The translations under genes and the position numbers were made by a program. Below, piece by piece: positions 50,287 through 57,901 of a DNA stretch of 64,000 bases; position 1 is the stretch's first letter, and every line of letters begins with the position of its first letter. Source of the stretch: Paludisphaera rhizosphaerae (GTDB lineage: Bacteria; Planctomycetota; Planctomycetia; Isosphaerales; Isosphaeraceae); assembly GCF_011065895.1 (NCBI RefSeq), contig NZ_JAALCR010000001.1, positions 1 to 64,000 on the forward strand, written 5' to 3'. Under the pieces are notes generated by a model that saw only the letters and a program-made list of their open reading frames with translations, ran no database searches and was not told the origin of the DNA.

Positions 50287-50497
50287 GTCCCGCCTCCCCC
50301 GTCGTCCGTGTTGCGTCCCGGGGGGAAATACACCGCCCCGTCGCGGGGTATTCCTGGGATGGCGGGGCCAAGGACGTTCGCGGAATCGACGAGCGGTCTT
50401 CGAGGGCCGTGGCCTACAAGGATCTGGAGCAGGGTGGGCGATCGTCGGCGTGGGCCGGCGTAGCTTCCCAGGACGACACCCAGAGGGAGGCATCGAC

Positions 50498-50665
50498 GTG
50501 CTGAAAGTGCTGCGGAAAGAGGGGCAGTTGGTCGCCCTGACCATGCCTGATGGTCGACGGATTCTGATTGAACTAGGCGAGATGCGGGGCAATCGGACCG
50601 CCGAGCTGCTTATTTATGCCGATCGCGAAGTTGGTATAGACAAACTGGAGAACTTGCGGAGCTAG
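50498..50665 (+). CDS. CsrA-like small protein
   Basis: A 55-residue protein whose strand pattern fits CsrA: a short first strand (VLKVLRKEGQ), a central PDGRRILIELGEMRGNRTAE, then LLIYADREVGID and a short tail. CsrA dimers bind GGA motifs in mRNA leaders. The GTG at 50498 has GAGGGAGG seven bases before it. Sequence identity to known members is low by eye, so the call is from fold pattern. The abundance of GGA-rich repeats in this phage makes the function worth testing. Confidence 0.55.
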   Translation: MLKVLRKEGQLVALTMPDGRRILIELGEMRGNRTAELLIYADREVGIDKLENLRS

Positions 50666-50692
50666 GGTAAGCACCATAGGGAGTTAGTGATC

Positions 50693-51943
50693 GTGACCAC
50701 CTACGAATCAGCACTCGAATACTCTCAGGCGGGGCTCCGAGTCGTGCCCTGCAAGCCGCAAAGCAAAGAGCCTCTCATCAACGACTGGCCGAAGCGGGCC
50801 ACCACGTCGCCCTCGCAGCTTCGCGATTGGTTCGAGGGACACCCCGAGCGAAACATCGGCCTCCTGACCGGTGGCGGCGTCTTCGCCGTCGACGTCGACG
50901 AGGAGCAGGGTGTGAAGTCGTTGAATGGGTTCGTCCGCGGTCGTTCGTGGCCCCACACGGCCATGGCCGAGACCGGGAACGATGGCTTCCACTTCCTTTT
51001 CCGCACCAACGTCCAGGTCCCCACCCAGACGGGCTTCCGTCCCGGTCTCGACCTCCGCGGGGAGTCCGCGAAGATCGTCGTCGCCCCCAGCGTCCACCCC
51101 GACACGGGGACGGTCTACCGCTGGATCTCCCATCCCCTGGACGGGATCGCGATCGCCCCCCGATGGCTCCAGTCCTGGATCGTGAGCGAGTCGACGGCGA
51201 CGTCAAACACTCCGGCTTCGGGGGGATCGCCCCTCGTGCTCAATCATAGCGGCGACGTGGAGGCGTTGGCCGCGGACGTGATCGAGCGTTTCCCGGTCGC
51301 CCAGAAGGGCACTCGGAACGCGATCATGGTCAAGGTGCTCTGTTCGCTTCTCGGTCGTGGCCAGGAAGCCGAAGTTGCAGCTGAGGTCGCCATCCGTTGG
51401 TGGCAGCACTTCTACGACAGGGGGACGATCGGAACGACCCCCAAGGAGGCCGCCCGAACGATCGAGAAGTCCATCAAGTCCATCATCAAGAGCGGTTCCC
51501 TCCAACGAGCCGTCAGCCGGGATCACTCCGCTAAGGTCGCCGAGCAATCTCTCTCTCCCCAACAATCCGCGGCACTTGGACTCTCCGACCAAGAGGCCAA
51601 TACCCATTCTTTACATACAGGACTAACAACCTCCCTTCGGTCGGATCTCGATCGCTGGTTCGCCGAGGCCCTCCTGCTCCACTCCCAGTACGAGATCTCC
51701 AAGGAACCCACCCGCGAGGCCATCCCCTTCACCTCCAACCAACTCCGCGACCTCGTGGAGACACGCCATGGCCGGAAGTTGAAGGATCCCGAGATCGAAC
51801 GTCTGAAGGTGAAGTTCGTCAGCCGGCCCGACAAACCCGCCAATCGATACGAACTAGCCGAGCAGACCTACACGGGGTCGTCGTACTTGCGGAAGCCCTC
51901 CGAACTCCGACTGACCGGTCTACAGGGGTTGCTCCCTCCCTGA
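50693..51943 (+). CDS. Bifunctional primase-polymerase (Prim-Pol) protein
   Basis: A 416-residue protein with an N-terminal archaeo-eukaryotic primase-type Prim-Pol domain (about 1-180): the metal motif VFAVDVDEE with Asp67/Asp69, NDGFHFLF with His100, and GLDLRGESAKIVVAP. The rest is helical; no helicase domain is fused. The GTG at 50693 fits GGGAG at 50679; a GTG two codons earlier is too close to it. A 21-bp direct repeat begins inside the gene at 51611. Confidence 0.78.
   Translation: MTTYESALEYSQAGLRVVPCKPQSKEPLINDWPKRATTSPSQLRDWFEGHPERNIGLLTGGGVFAVDVDEEQGVKSLNGFVRGRSWPHTAMAETGNDGFHFLFRTNVQVPTQTGFRPGLDLRGESAKIVVAPSVHPDTGTVYRWISHPLDGIAIAPRWLQSWIVSESTATSNTPASGGSPLVLNHSGDVEALAADVIERFPVAQKGTRNAIMVKVLCSLLGRGQEAEVAAEVAIRWWQHFYDRGTIGTTPKEAARTIEKSIKSIIKSGSLQRAVSRDHSAKVAEQSLSPQQSAALGLSDQEANTHSLHTGLTTSLRSDLDRWFAEALLLHSQYEISKEPTREAIPFTSNQLRDLVETRHGRKLKDPEIERLKVKFVSRPDKPANRYELAEQTYTGSSYLRKPSELRLTGLQGLLPP
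51611..51631 (+). repeat. 21-bp direct repeat, copy 1
   Basis: ttacatacaggactaacaac plus c, inside the primase-polymerase gene; an exact copy follows at 51975. Extending five bases upstream adds four more matches. A+T-rich against its surroundings. Confidence 0.75.
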
Positions 51944-51974
51944 GACCACCGACAGGAACCAGAGGAAGGATTCC

Positions 51975-51995
51975 TTACATACAGGACTAACAACC
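51975..51995 (+). repeat. 21-bp direct repeat, copy 2
   Basis: The second exact copy of ttacatacaggactaacaac plus c, 364 bases after the first, just downstream of the primase-polymerase stop. The pair could be a control or origin element. Confidence 0.75.
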
Positions 51996-52084
51996 CAGAC
52001 TCAGTGATTCCCCGAACGTCCTCGCGAGGTCACGACCTATCATCTTCCGTCGAGTGAGGATCCCGCTGGAGCAGGAGGTAATTC

Positions 52085-52387
52085 TTGGACGACATCATCG
52101 TACACATGGGCGACCTGCGATCGACCCGACGGCTGGGGGCCGCCTACCTGCGGACGTGCAAGGTGGCCCGTTGGAGGTCTCGGCCGTTCGGGCGATGGGA
52201 AGCGGAGGCATGGTACGTACCGGCGTCTGTGATCGCCGAGCACGGCCTACAGCCACTCGCCGAGGTCGACGCCTACCTCGCCCGCCACAAGGCCTCCCAG
52301 GGCCGCCGGAAGCCCCCCAAGGCCTGCCAGGTTGGCCATGCGGTGGACGCGAGGGCACGGCGACACCTGGCAGAGATGGCGAGATGA
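52085..52387 (+). CDS. Small phage protein, possible DNA-binding
   Basis: A 100-residue basic protein starting at TTG, preceded by GGAGCAGGAGGT, one of the clearest repeat-as-ribosome-site cases. Residues 10-60 (LRSTRRLGAAYLRTCKVARW, EAEAWYVPASVIAEHG) have helix-turn-helix/excisionase-like spacing. Its stop is followed 14 bases later by the antisense repeat copy. A role as a small regulator is a guess. Confidence 0.5.
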   Translation: MDDIIVHMGDLRSTRRLGAAYLRTCKVARWRSRPFGRWEAEAWYVPASVIAEHGLQPLAEVDAYLARHKASQGRRKPPKACQVGHAVDARARRHLAEMAR

Positions 52388-52590
52388 TCCCCAGGGCAGC
52401 CCCCCCCTGCTCCCGTTCGTCGGCGTCGACCGATCGGGACCGCGGAGTGAAATCGCCGGTGCCGTCCTATAACCCCTCCAGGAACGCCCAGGAGGCCCAC
52501 GGCGGCGGCGACGGCCACTCGGACGTCCGATCCTACCTGGACGCACGAGCAGGCCCAGGGAGGACGAGGGAGCAGGGTGGTGGAGGCGTC

Positions 52591-52710
52591 ATGAAGGCCT
52601 CTTGTGATCGCCTTCGTAGGCTCATCGAACTCGCAATCCAGTCGAACGGATCTTACTCGGGCGGCGAGGATCTTAAATCGAGTCTTTTGTTGTTGACTTC
52701 GTCGGCCTAA
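52591..52710 (+). CDS. 39-residue phage peptide
   Basis: Starts at ATG after GGAGG (itself next to a repeat copy at 52568). The sequence (MKASCDRLRRLIELAIQSN start, ending LLLLTSSA) could form an amphipathic then hydrophobic helix. The promoter at 52693 overlaps its 3' end. Low confidence that it is translated. Confidence 0.4.
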   Translation: MKASCDRLRRLIELAIQSNGSYSGGEDLKSSLLLLTSSA

Positions 52711-52722
52711 TCTTGTTACCAT
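52693..52722 (+). promoter_or_regulatory. Candidate promoter before the 52772 gene
   Basis: TTGACT (52693-52698), an 18-base spacer and TACCAT (52717-52722), pointing at the next gene cluster. The -10 is weak. Confidence 0.35.
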
Positions 52723-52771
52723 CTAGATCGAGTGGATGGACGGTCATCGACGACAAACAGGAGGCCCAACC

Positions 52772-53059
52772 GTGATCCGCCGACTCCCCTACTGGTGCCA
52801 ATGGCTGTACTTCCACAGCCGGGCTTACCTCATCTACGAAGTCCTCGTCCTGCGGCCGCGGTGGCAGAAGGACCGGATCGAAGACCTGGAGCAGGAGATC
52901 CAGAACCTCATCGACGACCCCGAGTACGCGGCTGAACGTCACCAAGAACAGGAGGCCATCGAGGAGGCCTACCAGCGGACGGATCCGTCGCTGCCCTGGA
53001 CGTATCGTTGTTGCCTCGCGGTGGATCAAGTCCGCAGGGCGGCGGGAGGACGGGCATGA
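52772..53059 (+). CDS. Small phage protein with aromatic N-terminus
   Basis: A 95-residue protein: an aromatic, possibly membrane-associated N-terminal segment (PYWCQWLYFHSRAYLIY) and an acidic helix (RIEDLEQEIQNLIDDPEY). The GTG start at 52772 follows CAGGAGG. Its TGA overlaps the ATG of the next gene. No recognised family. Confidence 0.5.
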   Translation: MIRRLPYWCQWLYFHSRAYLIYEVLVLRPRWQKDRIEDLEQEIQNLIDDPEYAAERHQEQEAIEEAYQRTDPSLPWTYRCCLAVDQVRRAAGGRA

Positions 53060-53463
53060 CCGGCTGGTACAGGGACTATCTGGCGGTGACCAAGCTGCTC
53101 GTCGAAGAGTACGGGATCGGCGATCGATTCGCCCAACGGATCGCGATGACCGCTTCCACTCTTCGAGGGTATGAACCCGACCTCTCCCTGAATAAGGCCG
53201 TCGGGATGGCCCTCCAATCGGCAGCCGAGCAACCCCCTGGGTTTACCGAAGAACGAAGGGGCGCCCGGATCCCTGCCCGGATCCCGACAGTGCCCCACCG
53301 GTCGCTCTTCCCGGCGGACATGGCTGCGAGGCTCCGCGGAGAGGTTCGCGACCAACCCGCCAAGCGGCCGCCGACGATGGCTGAGATCGGAATGGAGTTC
53401 CGCCGCAACCCTCGACCGACCTACCCCGACTACTACCCTCCCCATTGTCGGGATCCCGAGTGA
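53056..53463 (+). CDS. Phage protein, unknown
   Basis: A 135-residue protein (MTGWYRDYLAVTKLLVEEYG) with a helical N-terminal half and a Pro/Tyr-rich C-terminus (RPTYPDYYPP). The ATG at 53056 overlaps the upstream TGA. No domain recognised; coupled expression with its neighbours suggests a joint early function. Confidence 0.5.
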   Translation: MTGWYRDYLAVTKLLVEEYGIGDRFAQRIAMTASTLRGYEPDLSLNKAVGMALQSAAEQPPGFTEERRGARIPARIPTVPHRSLFPADMAARLRGEVRDQPAKRPPTMAEIGMEFRRNPRPTYPDYYPPHCRDPE

Positions 53464-53473
53464 GGAGGCCTCC

Positions 53474-53860
53474 GTGGACTACCGCTGCCCGACCTGCGAA
53501 CGATCGTCGAGAAGTGACCGGCCGGTCCCTCGGGGGGCGACCCTTCGGTGTCCCCACTGCCGATGTCGTTTCCAGGTGGGCTTCGATCCCGTGGAGGCGG
53601 CCCTGAGCGAGGCGAGCGAGTCACGGAGGACTCCCCGCCCGACCCCCAGGCCTCCCCGGCGCCAGCGTTGGAGCCCGGGGGTGGCGGCCGCGATGAGCTT
53701 CATCCTGCCAGGCCTCGGCCAGGTCTACCGCGGGAAGATCTTCCAGGGCTTCGCCTGGGGGCCGGCCGTCCTATTGGGCTACCTCGCCTACGTCCTCCCC
53801 GGCCTCCTGCTCCATCTCCTTTGCGTCATCAACGCGAGATCGGGAGATGCCACGAGCTGA
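53474..53860 (+). CDS. Zinc-ribbon plus membrane (TM2-like) protein
   Basis: A 128-residue protein. The N-terminus has a CxxC...CxxC zinc ribbon (CPTC, CPHC); a basic Pro/Arg linker follows, then a hydrophobic region (about 74-122) with the pattern AAAMSFILPGLGQVYRGKIF, a Gly-rich loop and FAWGPAVLLGYLAYVLPGLL, resembling TM2-type proteins. The GTG start has GGAGG upstream. The architecture is typical of many bacterial housekeeping-like membrane proteins and unusual on a phage. Confidence 0.6.
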   Translation: MDYRCPTCERSSRSDRPVPRGATLRCPHCRCRFQVGFDPVEAALSEASESRRTPRPTPRPPRRQRWSPGVAAAMSFILPGLGQVYRGKIFQGFAWGPAVLLGYLAYVLPGLLLHLLCVINARSGDATS

Positions 53861-54086
53861 CCCGAGTCGGCATCGAGTCGGCCCGGGTCCTTTGGCTTCG
53901 ATGGCCGACGTCTACCCCACCCCTGCTCCGAATCCTTAGACAGCGGCTGTCATTCGATGGCCGACGCCATTCTCAACCTCTTTGAGCGGGAATAAGCCTC
54001 TTTGTTCCGATCGCCTGCATGGTGTCTTAGGGTGTGAGATGCCGAGCAACCTCGCTCGGTTACCTCAAGGAAAGGGAGGTTTCAGG

Positions 54087-54599
54087 ATGGCCGAATTCAA
54101 CCCAGACGAACTCAGCAGTGACGAGCGAGATGTACTGAGCTTGATCTGCTACTTTACCCAGGTCCTGAGTTCCAGGACCGTCGAGGGCGTCATCGATAAG
54201 GTCGTTGCGGCGGCCAAGGTGCGATACGGGCTTTCTCAGGATCGAGTTCAAGACGCAATCAATACGTTGTTCATGTTCAGGGTGATTGAGTCCAATGGGC
54301 AGAACCCGGTCTATGAGTCGATTCCCCACTCAGCCCTTCCCAAGTCCACACCTTCCGGCATCGAGGTGGCGATTCTGAAGATGTTGCACCCCTTGGGGAG
54401 GGGGCCGTTCGACTGGAAACAGATCATGTCAGCGATCAAGACGCGGCACGGCCTCTTCGTCGATGGACTTGAAGCCGACATTCTCGAAACGATGAGAGCA
54501 TTCGATCTGATCGCCTTGAACGCATACGGCCAGCCGCTGCTCCAAGCGGCAGGCAAGCACATCGCTGAGGAAGCACTCGCGGCAGGCCAGATCGAATGA
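54087..54599 (+). CDS. Unknown protein, two winged-helix-like halves
   Basis: A 170-residue protein. Both halves have a helix-rich pattern ending in a short beta pair: residues 10-75 (LSSDERDVLSLICYF, AINTLFMFRVIESNGQNPVY) and 90-165 (IEVAILKMLHPLGRGPF, ADILETMRAFDLIALNAYG). This fits a tandem winged-helix regulator, possibly the missing repressor, but that is inference. The ATG follows AAAGGGAGG, and a CCGAGC/GCTCGG hairpin (54042-54059) lies in the leader. Confidence 0.5.
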   Translation: MAEFNPDELSSDERDVLSLICYFTQVLSSRTVEGVIDKVVAAAKVRYGLSQDRVQDAINTLFMFRVIESNGQNPVYESIPHSALPKSTPSGIEVAILKMLHPLGRGPFDWKQIMSAIKTRHGLFVDGLEADILETMRAFDLIALNAYGQPLLQAAGKHIAEEALAAGQIE

Positions 54600-54649
54600 A
54601 CGTCCCCTCCAGACTCGCCCCCCCGATTTAAATCCAAGAAACGAGACTA

Positions 54650-54689
54650 GCCCGGCGGCCCCACCCTCGAAGAGGCGGAGTCGTCGGGC
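54650..54689. terminator. Hairpin between convergent genes
   Basis: A stem of about ten pairs with two G-U (GCCCGGCGGC with GTCGTCGGGC), closed inside by CCTC/GAGG. It lies between the convergent unknown gene and the TIR gene, and probably terminates in both directions. There is no long T-run on the plus strand. Confidence 0.4.
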
Positions 54690-54715
54690 CCTCCACATTC
54701 AACAACTCGATCGCC

Positions 54716-55672
54716 TCATCCTGACTTTCGCTTCGGCAACATCATCGAGAGACGTCGAGTGAGTTCGGCCGCCGTCTGTCTGACGATTTTCTGATAGCTT
54801 TCCCCGTCGGCATACAAGTAGACGGCCCTATTGAAATCTTCAACTCTTACTAGTGGGAAAAACATGTTGGCTGGGACGGTTTTGGTAGCAAGGCTGTTCA
54901 TAGGATGAGGGCGGTTTGCGTCGGCCTCAATCCCGAGGATCGGCCCACGCATAGTCAAGCTGACTCTCTTGAAGCGATTTGGATCGGCCGCCATGTATTG
55001 AAGTGCTCGCCCCACATCACCCTGCCATCTCAGATCGGCGAGGTTGAGCATCTCAAACGTCGCATAGAATGGCACCGTTCGATGTCGGCACGCTGCGGTG
55101 GGATTCCATCCGTTGATCTCATTGGTGCAGAACGCGGCCAAGTCCTTGCCTTTTTCCCCTGCCTTATGGGCCAACTTGAGCCCCGAAGCCACGCAAGTTG
55201 AAATCGATTCACCAGACTGAAGCCGTTCGATAAGGCTGAACACGTCTCGCTCGAACTCGACCCGTGTTGGACCAAGGACAGCGATTGCTTGTTTTGCGAG
55301 TTCGTTAATTCCCAGGGTAGAGGAACGACCTAACTTCCCAGCCAACATCGGAGAATACCGATACACATCCGCTTTGGTAACTTTGTGCCAAACCGTAAGT
55401 ATGCGTTTCCCACCTGCAACCAGCCCATCGAGTTCGTCGCGTGGCCAGTCTTTACGGAAGAAGTCGGGAGACAGCACTACGATCCCGATTCGAGAGTCCC
55501 GCAATCCCCGGTCGATGCTGGCTCGAAGGCTATCCCCCCAGCCCAATGTGAATTCATCGTACCAAACCTTAACTCTGCTTCGCCTAAGTCGTTTGACGAA
55601 TGGCCGGACGAACTCCTCCTTGTCTTCACTCGCATGTGAGATGAAGAAATCCCATTCATAGTCGATTGACAT
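54716..55672 (-). CDS. TIR-domain protein with AbiTii-like segment, probable defence gene
   Basis: A 318-residue protein. The N-terminal TIR domain (about 5-130) has the DFFISHASEDK start, VKVWYDEFTLGWGDSL, and the putative NAD-cleaving centre SPDFFRKDWPRDEL with Glu80. A middle segment (about 155-190: GLKLAHKAGEKGKDLAAF, NEINGW) resembles the AbiTii motif of abortive-infection proteins. The C-terminal part is unassigned. The gene is richer in A+T than its neighbours and has its own promoter, so it is probably lysogeny-expressed cargo protecting the host. The function is inferred. Confidence 0.72.
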   Translation of the reverse strand: MSIDYEWDFFISHASEDKEEFVRPFVKRLRRSRVKVWYDEFTLGWGDSLRASIDRGLRDSRIGIVVLSPDFFRKDWPRDELDGLVAGGKRILTVWHKVTKADVYRYSPMLAGKLGRSSTLGINELAKQAIAVLGPTRVEFERDVFSLIERLQSGESISTCVASGLKLAHKAGEKGKDLAAFCTNEINGWNPTAACRHRTVPFYATFEMLNLADLRWQGDVGRALQYMAADPNRFKRVSLTMRGPILGIEADANRPHPMNSLATKTVPANMFFPLVRVEDFNRAVYLYADGESYQKIVRQTAAELTRRLSMMLPKRKSG

Positions 55673-55711
55673 GGCCGCCCCCGTGTCCAGCCTTTGTTCA
55701 GCACCTTCTCA

Positions 55712-55740
55712 AGCATAATCAAACGGGGGGCGTGGGGCAA
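55712..55740 (-). promoter_or_regulatory. Promoter of TIR gene
   Basis: On the minus strand TTGCCC (55740-55735), 17-base spacer, TATGCT (55717-55712). It is placed about 40 bases upstream of the TIR start and faces away from the plus-strand promoter at 55777. Confidence 0.45.
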
Positions 55741-55776
55741 GTTTTTCTGAACGGGTGTCCAAGTGCAGCCGTCGCC

Positions 55777-55804
55777 TTGATCCTTGTCGAAACCCATGTA
55801 TACT
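55777..55804 (+). promoter_or_regulatory. Promoter of the 55841 gene
   Basis: TTGATC (55777-55782), 16-base spacer, TATACT (55799-55804), a good -10. It supports the start at 55841 (GGGAGA site) rather than an in-frame ATG at 55796 that would overlap the -10. Confidence 0.5.
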
Positions 55805-55840
55805 GTGGCCAAAACCTCACTTATAGTGGGAGACACGGCC

Positions 55841-56143
55841 ATGCTCTGGCGTCTGGAAGTCGTGCGAGAGGGGCAACACGAAACGCTGACGGCGGATCTC
55901 CCTGCCTCGTACTTCGTCGAGAACTGGGAGGTCGTCGCCCAGACAGTAGGGCCGTACGCGAGCGTCCGCCTCGTTACTGCCGACGGGATCAGTCTGGTGC
56001 CGGTCGGAGGACTCGGTCGCGACCTGGTGACGTGGTGGAAGGTCGAGCCCAGCCAAGCTGGCGAGCCCTCCCGGCCGGGACTTCGGGCGGCCTTCGTTCA
56101 GGCGGAGAACCTGGCGAGGGGCAACGCGTCGAAGTCCTCGTAG
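55841..56143 (+). CDS. Small phage-cargo protein, unknown
   Basis: A 100-residue protein with an alternating-strand N-terminus (MLWRLEVVREGQHETLTADL), an aromatic centre (TWWKVEP) and a polar C-terminus. The last 46 bases overlap the convergent zinc-ribbon gene on the other strand. It has its own promoter, like the neighbouring TIR gene. No family recognised. Confidence 0.5.
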   Translation: MLWRLEVVREGQHETLTADLPASYFVENWEVVAQTVGPYASVRLVTADGISLVPVGGLGRDLVTWWKVEPSQAGEPSRPGLRAAFVQAENLARGNASKSS

Positions 56144-56388
56144 GAGATCAGGAACGTCGGGAGATCCTTCCCCCGGCGGGTGACGAAGCAGGTGTGGGGC
56201 TCGGGTTCTTCGATGAACACCTGGAGCAGGAAGGGGGTCGAGGGGTCGAAGTCATGGGTCGTCAGGGCGTCCAGCCGCCACAGGTCGACGGCCGTCGCGA
56301 CCCGGAAGGAGTCGTCCAGGTTCTCCTGGCACTCGGGGCAGAACATCCCCGTCGAGGTCTCGCCGCAGGACAGGCAACGCTCGCTCAT
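56098..56388 (-). CDS. Small zinc-ribbon protein, family with a chromosomal paralogue
   Basis: A 96-residue protein with an N-terminal treble-clef-like zinc site (CLSCGETSTGMFCPECQENL) and a shared C-terminal segment (SYEDFDALPLARF). It is clearly related to the gene at 62333-62656 outside attR (CLSCG, LCDSCK, SYEDYLALSRAV). Start at 56388 follows GGAGGGATTCC. Unknown role; its 3' end overlaps the plus-strand gene by 46 bases. Confidence 0.65.
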   Translation of the reverse strand: MSERCLSCGETSTGMFCPECQENLDDSFRVATAVDLWRLDALTTHDFDPSTPFLLQVFIEEPEPHTCFVTRRGKDLPTFLISYEDFDALPLARFSA

Positions 56389-56485
56389 CGGAATCCCTCC
56401 CCGGGACGGTCGAAGTCGACGCAAGGGAGTCTATCACACGGGGGGACGGGGACATTTCCTCTCGACGATCTCCATGGTCACGTCC

Positions 56486-57076
56486 TCATCCGATCGTGAG
56501 AAGGTCTGAGAGCTTGAACGAGCCATAGGGTAGGTCGCCGACCACGATCGGGACCTCCTGCTCCGCGTCCCGCCGATAGTAGACGTCCACGCCGGGCATG
56601 GCGATCTCGCTGAAGCCCCCGCGGAGGTTGACCAACCAGTGCTGACGAAGACCCGCCTTGAGATACTTCCGGCGCCCCCAGAAGACCCTATCCTCGTTCA
56701 CGCCCGTGACGAAGTCGACGACCAGGGCCACGTCCTTGGGGGTGAGCATCCCTCCGACCCCCGGCGGGTGGACGACGACCCGGGGGCCGAACACGTTGAA
56801 CTCATCGAGGTGAAGGTGTAGCGGAGCCGCGGTCACGCTCCAGGCCGTCCCCAGACGGGCCCCGAGCAACTCCGCAAACGCCCCCGTCACGGCCTCGACG
56901 AACCGGTCGTGCTTGAACGCCATCACACGGCCGTTCACCAGCTCCAACCAACGGAGCCCCCTCTGCTCGTGCCACCCCTGGGCCATGATCCACGCGAGGT
57001 TCTCGGCGGTCATCCGATAGGGTGCATGCAGCCCCCGCAATCGTATGGCATTCGGGTTTCCTCGGACCGGCTCCAT
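56486..57076 (-). CDS. Uma2-family nuclease-fold protein (prophage copy)
   Basis: A 196-residue protein: family elements are WLELVNGRVMAF, PKDVALVVDFVTG with a downstream Lys (RRKYLKAG), and the terminal strand HWLVNLRGGF. Sequence is well diverged from the chromosomal Uma2 genes here. Start at 57076. A phage-borne Uma2 may have been acquired from a planctomycete host. Unknown function. Confidence 0.68.
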   Translation of the reverse strand: MEPVRGNPNAIRLRGLHAPYRMTAENLAWIMAQGWHEQRGLRWLELVNGRVMAFKHDRFVEAVTGAFAELLGARLGTAWSVTAAPLHLHLDEFNVFGPRVVVHPPGVGGMLTPKDVALVVDFVTGVNEDRVFWGRRKYLKAGLRQHWLVNLRGGFSEIAMPGVDVYYRRDAEQEVPIVVGDLPYGSFKLSDLLTIG

Positions 57077-57233
57077 CTCATCTCCCCCAGGTTACGCGGA
57101 CTCCCCACGACAACCTTAGCGGATGATCGGCAGTGTGCCATTGGGATCTTGTAAGATCCCCTTGGGGTTGATCGGTTCCCTCAAGATCCGGTATGAGGTG
57201 GCGTCTCGACAACCCTGGACATGGAGGTTCAGC

Positions 57234-57776
57234 ATGATCGCGGAGAGAGCTTTGTCCATTCTGGACGCCTCTGACAAAAGTAACAGTCCACAACTCAAGC
57301 GGGTGTTGAACGCCTGGAGTGAGACCAAGACGGTTGTTCACTTCGACCCAGAAGTCGCCGAGGCCCTATGGCGATCCGTGGTCGACTTCAGGCTGCCCCC
57401 CGGCTATCCCAGCGGCATCGGGGGATGCGTGTACATTCCCACGCCTGGCAGGCAACTCTACGACGAGCCTCTCCACGGGTTCTTCGTTTCCGGCCGGGGC
57501 GACCTGTTCGACTTCGTGCTGGACGGGCAAAGGGAGTTGTGGGCGACCTCGATGGAGCCGACTTCGATCATTCAACTCCACGACGTCGCCAGGCTCCTCA
57601 TTCCCTACATGTCCTTCGGTTGCTTCATGCGAACCTCGAACATCGTGCCTATGGCAGGGCAGAGAGATCGTCCCATAGAACTGCGAGCGAGGTACGAGGG
57701 CGACCTACCCGAGCGGGGCCTATGGGAACCCACGGAGGACGGTAGGCACATGAGATGGGTCAACCGACCGGCCTGA
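57234..57776 (+). CDS. Unknown protein
   Basis: A 180-residue protein with helical N-terminal (MIAERALSILDAS) and mixed central part (HFDPEVAEALWRSVVDFRLP, DEPLHGFFVSGRGDLFDFVL). The ATG at 57234 follows GGAGG. The stop is followed by a pair of opposed repeats. No domain recognised; cargo position suggests a host-directed or defence role. Confidence 0.5.
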   Translation: MIAERALSILDASDKSNSPQLKRVLNAWSETKTVVHFDPEVAEALWRSVVDFRLPPGYPSGIGGCVYIPTPGRQLYDEPLHGFFVSGRGDLFDFVLDGQRELWATSMEPTSIIQLHDVARLLIPYMSFGCFMRTSNIVPMAGQRDRPIELRARYEGDLPERGLWEPTEDGRHMRWVNRPA

Positions 57777-57785
57777 AATACATAC

Positions 57786-57822
57786 GGGAGCAGGAGGGCG
57801 ACCATCTCCCACCCCCTGCTCC
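57786..57822. repeat. Opposed pair of dispersed repeats (hairpin)
   Basis: gggagcaggaggg (57786-57798) and cccaccccctgctcc (57808-57822) are nine bases apart and can form a stem between the convergent genes ending at 57776 and 57902. Together with 40190-40234 it shows that repeats often come as pairs. Confidence 0.65.
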
Positions 57823-57901
57823 ATCCCCTCTCCGCGGTGGCACGTCGTGACCGCGGATGAACACACCGCCCCCCAAGCCCCCCCAGGGAATACCCCCCCA
57901 G

